DNA of 64,000 bases from an uncultured Candidatus Melainabacteria bacterium. GTDB lineage: Bacteria; Cyanobacteriota; Vampirovibrionia; Gastranaerophilales; Gastranaerophilaceae. The stretch lies in NCBI GenBank assembly GCA_934754655.1, contig CAKVIC010000001.1:124001-188000 (forward strand), read 5' to 3'. A program made the translations under genes and the position numbers. The stretch's first letter is position 1. Each line of letters opens with the position of its first letter. Of this stretch, positions 1-8,400 are shown piece by piece. The notes below the pieces were generated by a model. The model was not told where the DNA came from and did not search any database. It saw only the letters and a program-made list of their open reading frames with translations.

Positions 1-20
1 ACTAAACGAGGGGTGTATTA

Positions 21-344
21 ATGAAAATTGGGTTTAATCCTGCAATAAAAAATCAAAACTTGTACAGCGCAAAACGCAACACCAGCGAGCAAACTAGCAT
101 TTCTAATAACCAACTAGCGTTCAAAAAAGTCAATCAAAAATATTATGATATGGCAGAAAAGATGTATAAAGATTGGGGAAATATTACGACTGAATGGTAT
201 GATTTATTTTCATTTGATGTTGTTTTATTTAAAGAAATATCAAAACAAGATGCGATTGATACAATTCAAGCAATAAAAAAATTTGTAAGCAAGGGTAGTC
301 TTGATGTTTATAATTTTGAATGTGAATATTATAAAAATCTCTAA
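21..344 (+). CDS. Small hypothetical protein, paralogue of the one at 48891-49190
   Basis: This 107-aa protein matches no named family that I recognise. It opens with M-K-I-G-F-N-P-A-I and contains a short A-F-K-K-V-N motif near residue 34, followed by K-Y-Y. The 99-aa protein at 48891 shares the same opening, the same F-K-K-V-N-x-K-Y-Y block and an I-S-K-Q-D-A-[IL]-D-T block near the C-terminus, so the two are clear paralogues. A GAGGGG-type ribosome-binding site lies 7 bases before the ATG. No signal peptide or membrane segment is visible. The protein is mostly polar and probably soluble. Its upstream region is cut by the window edge. The gene is credible because of the paralogue; its function is unknown. 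Confidence 0.75.
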   Translation: MKIGFNPAIKNQNLYSAKRNTSEQTSISNNQLAFKKVNQKYYDMAEKMYKDWGNITTEWYDLFSFDVVLFKEISKQDAIDTIQAIKKFVSKGSLDVYNFECEYYKNL

Positions 345-577
345 TCAAATAGCATGTTATTAAGTTTATTATTTTCTAAATTTCCAATACCTGTACCTAA
401 CATAGAACCGGTAACTCCAAACATTTTAGAACCGATTGCTCCACTATAACCTAATAATGTAATTGAACCTAAAAGATTTGTTGCAGATTTTGCGGTTGCT
501 TCAAAAATATTTCCGCCATTTGCAACATCTGATAAAACATCTATGCCTTCGACTGCACCAAGAGCTAAAACACCCAA
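341..577 (-). pseudogene. Gly/Ala-rich hydrophobic C-terminal fragment
   Basis: The open frame encodes up to 78 aa with alternating Gly/Ala-rich hydrophobic stretches (residues 1-15 and 33-65), like the membrane-active tails of several unknown proteins in this window. The only in-frame start is a TTG without a ribosome-binding site, and the frame stays open further upstream into sequence that no longer looks coding. Its stop overlaps the end of the convergent 107-aa gene by 4 bases. I read it as the remaining 3' end of a larger lost gene, but it could be a small live gene. Confidence 0.35.
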
Positions 578-728
578 TTTACAATTGCTTCCGCGGATTT
601 GCTGATGTGTTTTATTTGTTAAAATTATTTGTTATTTGTCATGAGTCACTCGTTTCAGCATCTCACCGACGTAAAACCTTTACGTTAAGCAAATAATCGA
701 CCGGAGTTCTCCCCAGCTCACAGGTCAG

Positions 729-749
729 ATCCTGAAATAAATTCAGGAT
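729..749. repeat. Short perfect inverted repeat
   Basis: Arms ATCCTGAA (729-736) and TTCAGGAT (742-749) flank a 5-base A/T loop. It is richer in G/C than its surroundings and lies in non-coding DNA. It has no T-run, so it is not a normal terminator. It resembles short dispersed palindromes seen in many bacterial genomes, but I found no second copy in this window. Confidence 0.5.
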
Positions 750-935
750 GACTTTAAAAAACTTGTACGCAACCACAAGTTTTTAGCAATAATTTGCATT
801 AAGCTACAAAAAACTCCTCAAATTAGTAGTAAATTTACCCCAAAAATAGCCGAGTTGGATTATATATTTTTTAATTTGAAAGGTGTTTAATAATTGTATT
901 AAATCTTTTTCATACTTCCAGCTATTCTTAATTCC

Positions 936-964
936 AATGGATGCCTCAAGCATCCATTTTTTTT
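936..964 (+). terminator. Intrinsic terminator
   Basis: Stem TGGATGC (938-944) and GCATCCA (950-956), extended by A-T pairs, with a 5-base loop and eight T residues after it. No gene precedes it on the plus strand after 344, so what it terminates is unclear: either long read-through from the 107-aa gene or an unannotated transcript. Confidence 0.75.
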
Positions 965-1096
965 ATTACTCAAATTTTGTGGCTAAAGTACAAAAAAATA
1001 GCACAAATTTGTAGTTATATGCAAATAATTAGACTTTTTTAAGCATATATACAATAAAATTATTAATTATTTTCTTCATAAAGCTTAATAATAAGA

Positions 1097-1125
1097 TTTA
1101 CAAAACCGTTTTTATTTGTTATACT
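1097..1125 (+). promoter_or_regulatory. Sigma-70 type promoter upstream of rimP-nusA
   Basis: A TTTACA -35 box (1097-1102), a 17-base spacer and a TATACT -10 box (1120-1125) predict a start near 1132. The terminator at 1151-1178 would fall inside the leader only about 20 bases into the transcript, so this promoter-terminator pair could act as an attenuator for rimP-nusA. Confidence 0.7.
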
Positions 1126-1150
1126 ACACTTGTGAATAGTTTCTTAAAAA

Positions 1151-1178
1151 AGAACGGCTCAAATTCCGTTCTTTTTTT
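1151..1178 (+). terminator. Terminator/attenuator just before rimP
   Basis: Stem AGAACGG (1151-1157) and CCGTTCT (1166-1172), extended by flanking A-T pairs, has an 8-base loop and a seven-T run. It ends 18 bases before the rimP start codon and lies downstream of the promoter at 1097-1125, so rimP-nusA transcription from that promoter must read through it. Confidence 0.8.
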
Positions 1179-1195
1179 ATTAATGAAGGAGTGCT

Positions 1196-1678
1196 ATGAA
1201 ACAAGAAATTAACAGACACGAAATCATTGAAAAAATAACACCGTTAATAGAAAATACTGCGATGAGATTCAACATGGTGCCTGTTGAAATTGAATTTGTA
1301 AAAGAAAATCACCGTTGGTTTTTAAGAGTTTTTATTTATTCTTACGAAAAAGATGTGACTCTTGATGATTGCGAAAAAATTACACGTAGCATGAATGATT
1401 TTCTATCAGAAATTATTCCAGTTAAATATTATTTAGAAGTTTCATCTCCCGGTTTAGAAAGAAAATTCAAGTCTAATAAAGAATTTTTAATATTCAAAGG
1501 GCGCAGAATTAGTCTTAAACTCAAAAATAACTTAGAAGGTGAAACAGAAAAAATCTTTAAAGGTGAAATTCTTGATTGGGATGATAATTATGGGCTAAAA
1601 TTCTTCAGATTTGATGATGGGCAAGAATTATTAATACCAAAAGAAAATATTCAATCAGCGAAATTATACATAGATTAA
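1196..1678 (+). CDS. rimP: Ribosome maturation factor RimP
   Basis: RimP helps mature the 30S subunit. The 160-aa length is normal. The N-terminal alpha/beta domain (about residues 1-88) contains the family-typical L-E-V-S-S-P-G-L-E-R block near residues 80-90, followed by a C-terminal SH3-like domain. A GAAGGAG ribosome-binding site sits just before the ATG. The gene is followed after 15 bases by nusA, the classic rimP-nusA order at the head of the nusA-infB operon, but infB does not follow here. Transcription probably starts at 1097-1125 and passes the attenuator-like hairpin. Confidence 0.95.
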   Translation: MKQEINRHEIIEKITPLIENTAMRFNMVPVEIEFVKENHRWFLRVFIYSYEKDVTLDDCEKITRSMNDFLSEIIPVKYYLEVSSPGLERKFKSNKEFLIFKGRRISLKLKNNLEGETEKIFKGEILDWDDNYGLKFFRFDDGQELLIPKENIQSAKLYID

Positions 1679-1693
1679 AAGGAGATATTTATT

Positions 1694-2932
1694 ATGATTA
1701 AAATTGGAACAGCTCTTTTTGAAGCTTGTGAAGAACTTGAAAGAGAACGCGGAATTTCTAAAGATGTTCTTATTGCCTCATTATGTGATGCTATGGTTGC
1801 AGCATACAAGAAACACATGCACGTAAAAGAAGCTGCAAATATTGAAGCTATTTTAGATGAACAAACCGGTGAAATTGGTGTCTTTAGTACAAAAGTTGTT
1901 GTTAAAGAGGTTGAAGATCCTGAACTACAAATTTCTCTAGAAGATGCTAAAGAAATTGATGATGAAGTTGAAGTTGATGATGAAGTTAAAATTGAAGTTA
2001 CTCCTGATCAGTTTGGTAGAATTGCTGCACAAGCTGCAAAACAAGTAATTACTCAAAGAATCAGAGATGCTGAAAGAAATAACATACTGAACGAATTCCT
2101 TGAAAAGAAAGGTACTCTTGTTACGGGTATTATTCAAAGAGTAGAAAATCGCAACGTCATTGTAAACATTGGTAAAACTGACGCAATCATGCCTCAACGC
2201 GAACAAATTCCTAGAGAATACTACAAACCTGGCAATAGAATTAGAGTTTTCGTTCTCAATGTAAAAGAAACAAACAGATTACCTCAAGTAATCGTTTCAC
2301 ATGCTCACGCTGAAATAGTTAGAGAACTTTTTGAATTAGAAGTTCCTGAAATTGAAGATGGAATTGTTGAAATTAAATCTATTGCCCGTGAAGCTGGATT
2401 TAGAACAAAATTAGCGGTTTGGTCAAATGATCCTGAAGTCGATTCTGTTGGCGCTTGTATCGGACCTAGAGGTTCAAGAATTCAAACTATTGTTGGCGAA
2501 TTAAAAAATGAAAAAATTGATATCGTAAGATGGTCACCAGACCCTGTAGAATACATTGTTAATGCTATTTCTCCAGCTAGAGTTGTGTCAGTTGATATTA
2601 TGACAGATGATGAAGAAACAAAAGATGCATTAGTTGTTGTACAAGATGACCAACTTTCTTTAGCAATTGGTCGTGAAGGTCAAAATGTTCGTTTAGCGCA
2701 TAGATTAACAGGTTGGAAAATTGACATCAAGAGCGTTTCTCAGATGGAGAATGAAGAAGCTTCAAAGATATCAAATTATGATTATGAACAAGAAGAACAA
2801 GAAGAACGCGTTGTTGATTCTGAAGAAATTCAAGAAGAAATTGAAGAAGAAATGAATCAACAAGCCTATGATGAGGAAGATTTAGCACAAGAAGATTCTG
2901 AATCTAATGAAGATTATTCTGAAGAAGTATAA
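1694..2932 (+). CDS. nusA: Transcription termination/antitermination factor NusA
   Basis: NusA binds RNA polymerase and nascent RNA and modulates pausing, termination and antitermination. The 412 aa show the N-terminal polymerase-binding domain (1-125), an S1 domain (about 130-200), KH1 with G-P-R-G-S-R-I near residue 256, and KH2 with I-G-R-E-G-Q-N-V near residue 325. Residues from about 355 to the end form a very acidic Glu/Asp-rich tail instead of the C-terminal repeats of E. coli NusA. The ribosome-binding site AAAGGAGA precedes the ATG. It is co-transcribed with rimP, and a strong GC-rich hairpin follows at 2959. Confidence 0.97.
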   Translation: MIKIGTALFEACEELERERGISKDVLIASLCDAMVAAYKKHMHVKEAANIEAILDEQTGEIGVFSTKVVVKEVEDPELQISLEDAKEIDDEVEVDDEVKIEVTPDQFGRIAAQAAKQVITQRIRDAERNNILNEFLEKKGTLVTGIIQRVENRNVIVNIGKTDAIMPQREQIPREYYKPGNRIRVFVLNVKETNRLPQVIVSHAHAEIVRELFELEVPEIEDGIVEIKSIAREAGFRTKLAVWSNDPEVDSVGACIGPRGSRIQTIVGELKNEKIDIVRWSPDPVEYIVNAISPARVVSVDIMTDDEETKDALVVVQDDQLSLAIGREGQNVRLAHRLTGWKIDIKSVSQMENEEASKISNYDYEQEEQEERVVDSEEIQEEIEEEMNQQAYDEEDLAQEDSESNEDYSEEV

Positions 2933-2958
2933 TTTTTTTAAAATATAAAACAAATCAA

Positions 2959-2990
2959 GGGCGGATTGCCATTTTTATGACAATCCGCCC
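2959..2990. terminator. GC-rich hairpin after nusA
   Basis: A perfect 10-bp stem, GGGCGGATTG (2959-2968) with CAATCCGCCC (2981-2990), and a 12-base loop directly follow nusA. There is no clean T-run after it, so it may be a weak terminator, an mRNA 3'-end stabiliser, or both. Confidence 0.6.
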
Positions 2991-3072
2991 TCGAGTTATA
3001 CAAAATTAATCTATAAATTTCATTGTCAAATTTATATTAATAATGTATGATAGAATAATATGGGAGAGAATA

Positions 3073-3786
3073 ATGGATTTTTATTCAGATTTTTTATTTA
3101 GAATTGTAGCAGCTTTAGCCTTGGGGTTTTTAATCGGATTAGAGCGAGAATTAACAAATAAATATGCAGGTTTAAGAACTCATATATTGGTGTGTTTAGG
3201 AGCGTGTATTTTTACAATTGTTTCTATATATGGATTTCCCACTTTTGCAGAAGGCGATAACGTTGATATAAATCAAGCAACTGGAATAAGAGATACTGCG
3301 AGAGTTGCCGCACAAATAGTCACAGGGATTGGTTTTATTGGTGCCGGTACGGTTTTAAGAAATGGCCCGATAATCATAGGTTTAACAACTGCTGCGACTT
3401 TATGGATTAGCGCAAGTATCGGCATGACTTGCGGAGTTGGAATGTATGATATAGCTTTTTATGCAACATTATTCAGTGTTGCTGTTTTAACTTTAATTAG
3501 AATTTTTGAAAGAAAATTTATTCCAACAAGTGTAAAACGCACAAAGAAAATTAAAATGATTATTTATTGTAATGCGGACAATGTTGAAAACATCCAAGAT
3601 TATATTAATGAAAATATTGAAAACACTGAAGAACTTTCTGTAAAAAAACTTATAGAAAATCCTGAAAAAGTAAAACTTTCACTAAAGTTTGAAACTACAA
3701 GCAAAAAGATTATTGATGAAACTTACAAGAATTTGACTAAAATTTCAGCGCCAGATTCTATTACAATACAAGGTATAAATGAATAA
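3073..3786 (+). CDS. MgtC/SapB family membrane protein
   Basis: MgtC-family proteins are inner-membrane proteins linked to growth in low magnesium; some modulate the F-type ATPase, and they are not proven transporters. The N-terminal half is highly hydrophobic with about four to five helices and carries G-L-E-R-E (residues 22-26) and G-I-G-F-I-G-A-G near residue 85, both family signatures. The last 80 residues form a soluble ACT-like domain. The open frame extends 10 codons upstream, but a GGGAGAG ribosome-binding site at 3063-3069 points to the ATG at 3073, giving 237 aa. It overlaps the next gene by 8 bases, indicating translational coupling. Confidence 0.88.
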   Translation: MDFYSDFLFRIVAALALGFLIGLERELTNKYAGLRTHILVCLGACIFTIVSIYGFPTFAEGDNVDINQATGIRDTARVAAQIVTGIGFIGAGTVLRNGPIIIGLTTAATLWISASIGMTCGVGMYDIAFYATLFSVAVLTLIRIFERKFIPTSVKRTKKIKMIIYCNADNVENIQDYINENIENTEELSVKKLIENPEKVKLSLKFETTSKKIIDETYKNLTKISAPDSITIQGINE

Positions 3787-5119
3787 ATCTTCAAAATATA
3801 ATTTAAAAAAAACAAAAAAACAAATTGCTCTTGAATATTTAAGAACTATTTTTCTTTCTATTGCAGCAGGTACTATCATTACCACGGCATTAGCATTTCA
3901 CGCTAGAAACGTAATGATAAAAGATTTGTATACAAATTTTGATGAAGAAAAAATTTTAGATAAAGAACTTGCAGAAAAACTTTTAAACGATTCTAATTTA
4001 ACAAAAGATTTAGCCACAAAAAAATATTCGATTTGTATTAATGTCGGTGAATTATATGAATCCGTTGGTGATTATAAAAAGGCTCAATATGCTTATGAAA
4101 CAGCATTACACAAAACTAAGCCTAATAACTACAAAGCATATTATAAATTATTTAGAGTTTTAGTGGCGCAAGAAAATTTTCAAAAAGCAAATAGTTTATT
4201 AGATAATATCGATGATACGAATACTAAGCATTTGATAAAATTCAAAACAAAAGCTTATTTAAAAATGGGTGACAAGTATTATTCAATTTCTAAATTTCTC
4301 CAAGCGGCACACAGTTATGAAAAAGCTAATTATTATTACAATATGTTTTCAAAGAAAGATGAAATCATAACAAAATCAATCGAAAAAAGATTAGTAAATT
4401 CTTATGTCAAAACTAGTGATACGTTGGTAAAAAATGGGATGAATACTGATGCTGTAAGATTTTTGAAAAAAGCTGAGAAATATTCACCTAATAATAATGT
4501 AATTAAATACAAGCTAGCAATTGTTTTATCTGATTCTGATCCTGAAAAAGCAGTTGAATATTTTGACGAATTGCTTGATAAAATTCCACAAAAAATTGAT
4601 AATGCACTAATCGGAAACACATTACTTAAAGCTGCAAATATTGCAGAGCTTGATGGTAGAACAACCCGAGCAAAGTATTATAGATATAAAATTCATTCTA
4701 TTGACTTATTTTTAAACCAAAAAGTCGTATACAAAAATGATATAGACGTTGAATTAAAAAGTTATTCTTCAAAAAAAGTTTTGTTTACTTATCCGCTAAA
4801 AGCTGATTTCAAATTTTATAACAATTCTACAAATAATATTACAAATTTGTATGCAGATTTTGTACTACTAAATAATGAAAAGCCTGTTGAAACAGTATTT
4901 AAAGTAATTTCATCAAAAGATTCTCCATTACTTACTAATAGTGTCGCATCTGATGACATAAATGTTAAATTTAGAAAAAAAATCTTTACGCAAAGCGAAT
5001 TGGGCAATTATTCTGTTGAAATTTATCTATATAAAGATAAAAAATATAAGACTTTGGTTTCGAAAATTAAAGTACCAACAAAGCGTAAAAATATTTTCTT
5101 TTACGAAATTCTAGAGTAA
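3779..5119 (+). CDS. Membrane-anchored TPR protein
   Basis: The 446-aa protein has one N-terminal membrane segment (about residues 22-42), then a row of tetratricopeptide-type helical pairs from about residue 75 to 310 (for example the block with Y-K-K-A-Q-Y-A-Y-E-T-A). A beta-rich C-terminal domain without a recognised family follows. TPRs are protein-protein interaction scaffolds, so an extracytoplasmic assembly role is possible but is inference. It starts inside the mgtC-like gene (8-base overlap) and is likely translated by coupling. The gene downstream converges on it, only 2 bases away. Confidence 0.75.
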   Translation: MNKSSKYNLKKTKKQIALEYLRTIFLSIAAGTIITTALAFHARNVMIKDLYTNFDEEKILDKELAEKLLNDSNLTKDLATKKYSICINVGELYESVGDYKKAQYAYETALHKTKPNNYKAYYKLFRVLVAQENFQKANSLLDNIDDTNTKHLIKFKTKAYLKMGDKYYSISKFLQAAHSYEKANYYYNMFSKKDEIITKSIEKRLVNSYVKTSDTLVKNGMNTDAVRFLKKAEKYSPNNNVIKYKLAIVLSDSDPEKAVEYFDELLDKIPQKIDNALIGNTLLKAANIAELDGRTTRAKYYRYKIHSIDLFLNQKVVYKNDIDVELKSYSSKKVLFTYPLKADFKFYNNSTNNITNLYADFVLLNNEKPVETVFKVISSKDSPLLTNSVASDDINVKFRKKIFTQSELGNYSVEIYLYKDKKYKTLVSKIKVPTKRKNIFFYEILE

Positions 5120-5121
5120 AA

Positions 5122-6000
5122 TTATGATTCCATATATTTTAATAACATTTCCTCATCTTTTGTTAATTTAGATAACAATTTTTTGGTTATTAATTCTGCA
5201 TGAACCTCATGAAAATAATTTTCGCATGCATATCCAGAGAGGTTATCAGCAATTTCACGATATTTTCCCGGTAGTTGTTTTAACATATATGATAATGAAG
5301 AAGGTTGTGTTAAATGCACACATTCGTGTACTATTTCATGAATTGGCGAGTTTGTTGAAGCTGAAGGATAAATAGAAGAACCTTTTTTATTAATACAATC
5401 AGAATGCAAAACAATAATTTTCTTATTTTTTATATTTGTAGCAAAACAGCTTTCCAAAATATTTTCACTTATAATTTCATCAGGTAATGGAAAATTTTTT
5501 GATTTTAAAAATTTCATAGCTTTTAAACATTTACGAGCAACGGATAAATCATTATCAAAAGTCGTTTCAACTCCCATTTCAGCTAGTTCATTTTTTATTT
5601 TCAAAACTTCAGAATTAGTATCCTTTTGAGCGACAATCTTACAAGCAGATGCCATCATACTTTCATATTTTGTATTAAGAGCCTTGAGGCTCTTTTCAAT
5701 TGCTTTTGGTATATTTTGATTTTTAATAAGCTCGTCTATATCAAATTTCTCTAAAATTTTTTGCATAAAATCGTCAAAAATATTATTCAATATACTTCCT
5801 AAAATCAAAGCGAAATCATTTTTTTTATTTGCATTCTTTAAAAGATCACTATATTGATTTTTTTTGACACATTTTAAATCTTTTAATTGATTTGCAATAT
5901 CAAAATTACGTTGTACGTATTGAGGAACTTTTGTCGCTTGAAAATTTGGATTAAAATAAAATTTTTGTTGAAAATCAAAATTTAAATTACTTACAAACAT
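5122..6000 (-). CDS. Putative HExxH zinc peptidase, lineage-specific
   Basis: No family name is certain. An H-E-I-V-H motif (residues 221-225) matches the HExxH zinc site, and a later H-A-E (267-269) within an amphipathic helix could supply the third ligand, as in gluzincins. Residues 80-160 look helical. The first 30 residues are rich in F-x-F and N-F-Q-A, like the Phe motif of other unknown proteins here. No classical signal peptide is present. The ribosome-binding site AAGGAGA supports the ATG at 6000. The gene is monocistronic and converges with the TPR gene. A secreted or effector-like peptidase is possible. The gene call is solid; the activity is a prediction. Confidence 0.65.
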   Translation of the reverse strand: MFVSNLNFDFQQKFYFNPNFQATKVPQYVQRNFDIANQLKDLKCVKKNQYSDLLKNANKKNDFALILGSILNNIFDDFMQKILEKFDIDELIKNQNIPKAIEKSLKALNTKYESMMASACKIVAQKDTNSEVLKIKNELAEMGVETTFDNDLSVARKCLKAMKFLKSKNFPLPDEIISENILESCFATNIKNKKIIVLHSDCINKKGSSIYPSASTNSPIHEIVHECVHLTQPSSLSYMLKQLPGKYREIADNLSGYACENYFHEVHAELITKKLLSKLTKDEEMLLKYMES

Positions 6001-6148
6001 TCTTTTCTCCTTTACTAAAAATTTAAAACCTTCTAAAAAAATAATTTGCTAATTTAATTCATATCTTTAGAACAAAAAAGTTTTTAACAAGCTCAAGTAG
6101 CAAATCTTTTTTTTATTTGTTTTATAATATAAAAAAAGGAATAGCATA

Positions 6149-6634
6149 ATGAAATTACAAGACGTTAAAAATTTACCAACAACACAAATAAAAACAATGG
6201 ACAATACAAGTTTTAAATCACTAAAGAATCTTAATAAACTTGAACGAGAATTTTGGAATACAAGAAATCATGATACAAAAGAACTTGTTATAAAAATTGT
6301 TAATTCAAAAGATTCTTTTGATACAAAATGTTTAACTGTTTTAAGAAGCGGATTTTGGGATGAATTATTAAAAACACAAGATATTAATCTTATAAAAAAA
6401 GCTATTAAAAGAAAAGATTTGAATATAAATGTAACAAGTATTTATCCAGAAATTTATCCAAATGCCTTGTTCCGCGCCGCAGATTTTGGTAAAAATTTTT
6501 TAAAAGAATTTTTACAAAGAGAAGATATCAAATTTGAACAAAAAAATTTTTATGGCGACACCATTTTATCTATCGCGCAAAATCGAGATTGGAAAGAAAT
6601 TGTAAAAATTATTAAAACCAAAATGAACATTTAA
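6149..6634 (+). CDS. Small ankyrin-repeat-like protein
   Basis: The 161-aa protein has C-terminal helix pairs (about residues 105-158) of ankyrin type: a L-F-R-A-A block, then Y-G-D-T-I-L-S-I-A, then a V-K-I-I pair. This fits two degenerate ankyrin repeats, which mediate protein binding. The N-terminal 30 residues contain N-T-S-F-K-S, matching the short Phe motif seen in other unknown proteins of this window. TATAAT at 6123-6128 is a likely -10 box, and GGAA precedes the ATG. No partner gene is adjacent. Confidence 0.6.
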   Translation: MKLQDVKNLPTTQIKTMDNTSFKSLKNLNKLEREFWNTRNHDTKELVIKIVNSKDSFDTKCLTVLRSGFWDELLKTQDINLIKKAIKRKDLNINVTSIYPEIYPNALFRAADFGKNFLKEFLQREDIKFEQKNFYGDTILSIAQNRDWKEIVKIIKTKMNI

Positions 6635-6655
6635 AAACATAAATTCTGTTATAAA

Positions 6656-8383
6656 CTAAACGGGCACGACATTTGTTTCAAAAATATTTACAAAATCAAA
6701 CTTATTAGTATCAAAAACGCCTTTATCAGTAATTTTTAATTCTGGAATAACAGGTAATGACAAGAAGCCAAGCGTCATAAATGCATCTTCTAAATCACAG
6801 CCCAATTCTTTTACACATTTATTAAGTTCTTCACTTTGCTTTATTACATACTTATAATCTCTATCAGAAATTAAACCTGCAATTGGCAAAGGTAAAATTG
6901 CCTTTACTTCCCCATTGTTTACAACAACTTTACCACCCTGAGCTTTTATTAAAGCTACAGTTGCCACATACATATCATAATCATTCGTTCCTACAACAAT
7001 CATGTTATGCGAATCATGCGCAACTGTTGATGCAATTGCTCCAGATTTTAGTTTAAAACCTTTTACAAAACCTTTGCCAATATTATCAGTTGCTCTATGA
7101 CGTTCTATCACGCAAATTTTTAATGTATCAGTATCAACATTGCTTATGGCATTACCACCTTCAATTTTAATTTTAGAATTCACGGATTTTGTTACTAATT
7201 GATGAGGAATAATTTGTATTGCACGAACCTCGTCGGTTTTAGCTTTGATTTTAAAATCCTCTTCAACAATCCATTTTACGTTTACAGAGCCACGCATTGA
7301 AGGCATTTCACCGACTTGAGGCTCGCATACCAATTTACCATTTTCTGCTATAATTTCACCATCTTTTATTACTAGTTCAGGTTTAAAACATTTCAAATCA
7401 GGTAAAATTAACAAATCAGCTTTGTATGCAGGAGCGATTGCGCCTAAATCTCGCAAACCAAAATATTCCGCAGTGTTTAAACTTGCACACTGAATAGCTT
7501 TTATAGGATTTACACCTGCTTCAACAGCACGTCGTACCATTCCGTTAATATGTTCTGATAAATCCTCTGGATGCCTATCATCAGTTACAAAAATACATTT
7601 TCTTGTGTTACATTCTTTTAGCACTGGTAACAATGCATCTAAATCCTTAGCCGCAGTTCCCTCTCGTATCATAAGATACATTCCCAAACGTAATTTTTCT
7701 ATTGCTTCATTTGGATTCGTGCATTCATGGTCGGATTCTACGCCACTTGCAATATATGCGCATAAATCCTTGTTCGTTAACATTGGAGCGTGTCCATCTA
7801 TACGTTTTTGACGAGATTTTGCAAGTTCTAATTTTGCCATAACATTTTTATCTAAATTCAAAACCCCAGGGAAATTCATTATTTCAGCAACACCTAAAAC
7901 CCAAGGTTTATCTATCAATAAAGACAAGTCATAGCTATTTAAATCAAAACCAGATGTTTCAAATGGAGTTGCCGGAACGCAAGAAGGTAACATTGTATAA
8001 ACATCCATTGGTAAGTCTTTTACAGCTTCGTGCATAAAACTTATACCATGCAAACCAAAAACATTAGAAATTTCGTGTGGGTCGATAATAGCTGTTGTCG
8101 TTCCAGATGGTACAACAAGCTTTGCAAATTCTTTTGGCAAAAGCATTGAACTTTCTAAATGAACATGGCCATCAATAAAAGCCGGACAAACGTATGCACC
8201 ATTAATGTTAATTTCCTTTTTGCCGGAATAATTTTCACCAACACCGACAATTATACCATCCGCAATTGCAATGTCAGCTCTATGAATTTCTTCTGACAAT
8301 ACATTTACGACCTGCGCGTTTTTTATAACTAAATCAGCCGGTTCTAAACCACGTGCGACATTTATAATTTTTTCTTGTGACAT
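6656..8383 (-). CDS. ade: Adenine deaminase
   Basis: The enzyme converts adenine to hypoxanthine and ammonia in purine salvage. At 575 aa it has the normal length of the Ade family of the amidohydrolase superfamily. Visible signatures are the metal-binding D-G-H-V-H-L-E-S block near residue 70, S-G-V-E-S-D-H-E, V-T-D-D-R-H-P-E-D and A-H-D-S-H-N in the C-terminal domain. It is the second gene of a two-gene unit; an unknown 193-aa gene ends 17 bases upstream. With apt (13731) and the nucleoside transporter (26915) it suggests active purine recycling. Confidence 0.95.
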   Translation of the reverse strand: MSQEKIINVARGLEPADLVIKNAQVVNVLSEEIHRADIAIADGIIVGVGENYSGKKEININGAYVCPAFIDGHVHLESSMLLPKEFAKLVVPSGTTTAIIDPHEISNVFGLHGISFMHEAVKDLPMDVYTMLPSCVPATPFETSGFDLNSYDLSLLIDKPWVLGVAEIMNFPGVLNLDKNVMAKLELAKSRQKRIDGHAPMLTNKDLCAYIASGVESDHECTNPNEAIEKLRLGMYLMIREGTAAKDLDALLPVLKECNTRKCIFVTDDRHPEDLSEHINGMVRRAVEAGVNPIKAIQCASLNTAEYFGLRDLGAIAPAYKADLLILPDLKCFKPELVIKDGEIIAENGKLVCEPQVGEMPSMRGSVNVKWIVEEDFKIKAKTDEVRAIQIIPHQLVTKSVNSKIKIEGGNAISNVDTDTLKICVIERHRATDNIGKGFVKGFKLKSGAIASTVAHDSHNMIVVGTNDYDMYVATVALIKAQGGKVVVNNGEVKAILPLPIAGLISDRDYKYVIKQSEELNKCVKELGCDLEDAFMTLGFLSLPVIPELKITDKGVFDTNKFDFVNIFETNVVPV

Positions 8384-8400
8384 AATTTTATCCTATTTTA

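Larger units (their letters stand above)
578..1195. other. Gene-poor stretch with palindrome, hairpins and promoter
   Basis: No convincing coding frame is seen on either strand. The stretch holds a short perfect inverted repeat (729-749), a strong terminator hairpin (936-964), a good sigma-70 type promoter (1097-1125) and a second terminator (1151-1178) directly before rimP. The part between about 840 and 935 runs straight into the first terminator and could be the end of a small RNA, but no promoter or conserved structure supports that. The left half may be remains of the gene whose tail is at 341-577. Confidence 0.5.

Noticed and set aside
463..696. 77-aa plus-strand frame
   Set aside because: Antisense to the hydrophobic fragment at 341-577, no ribosome-binding site, residue composition of a shadow frame.
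1937..2206. 89-aa minus-strand frame within nusA
   Set aside because: Shadow of the acidic nusA coding strand; low-complexity Asn/Phe composition.
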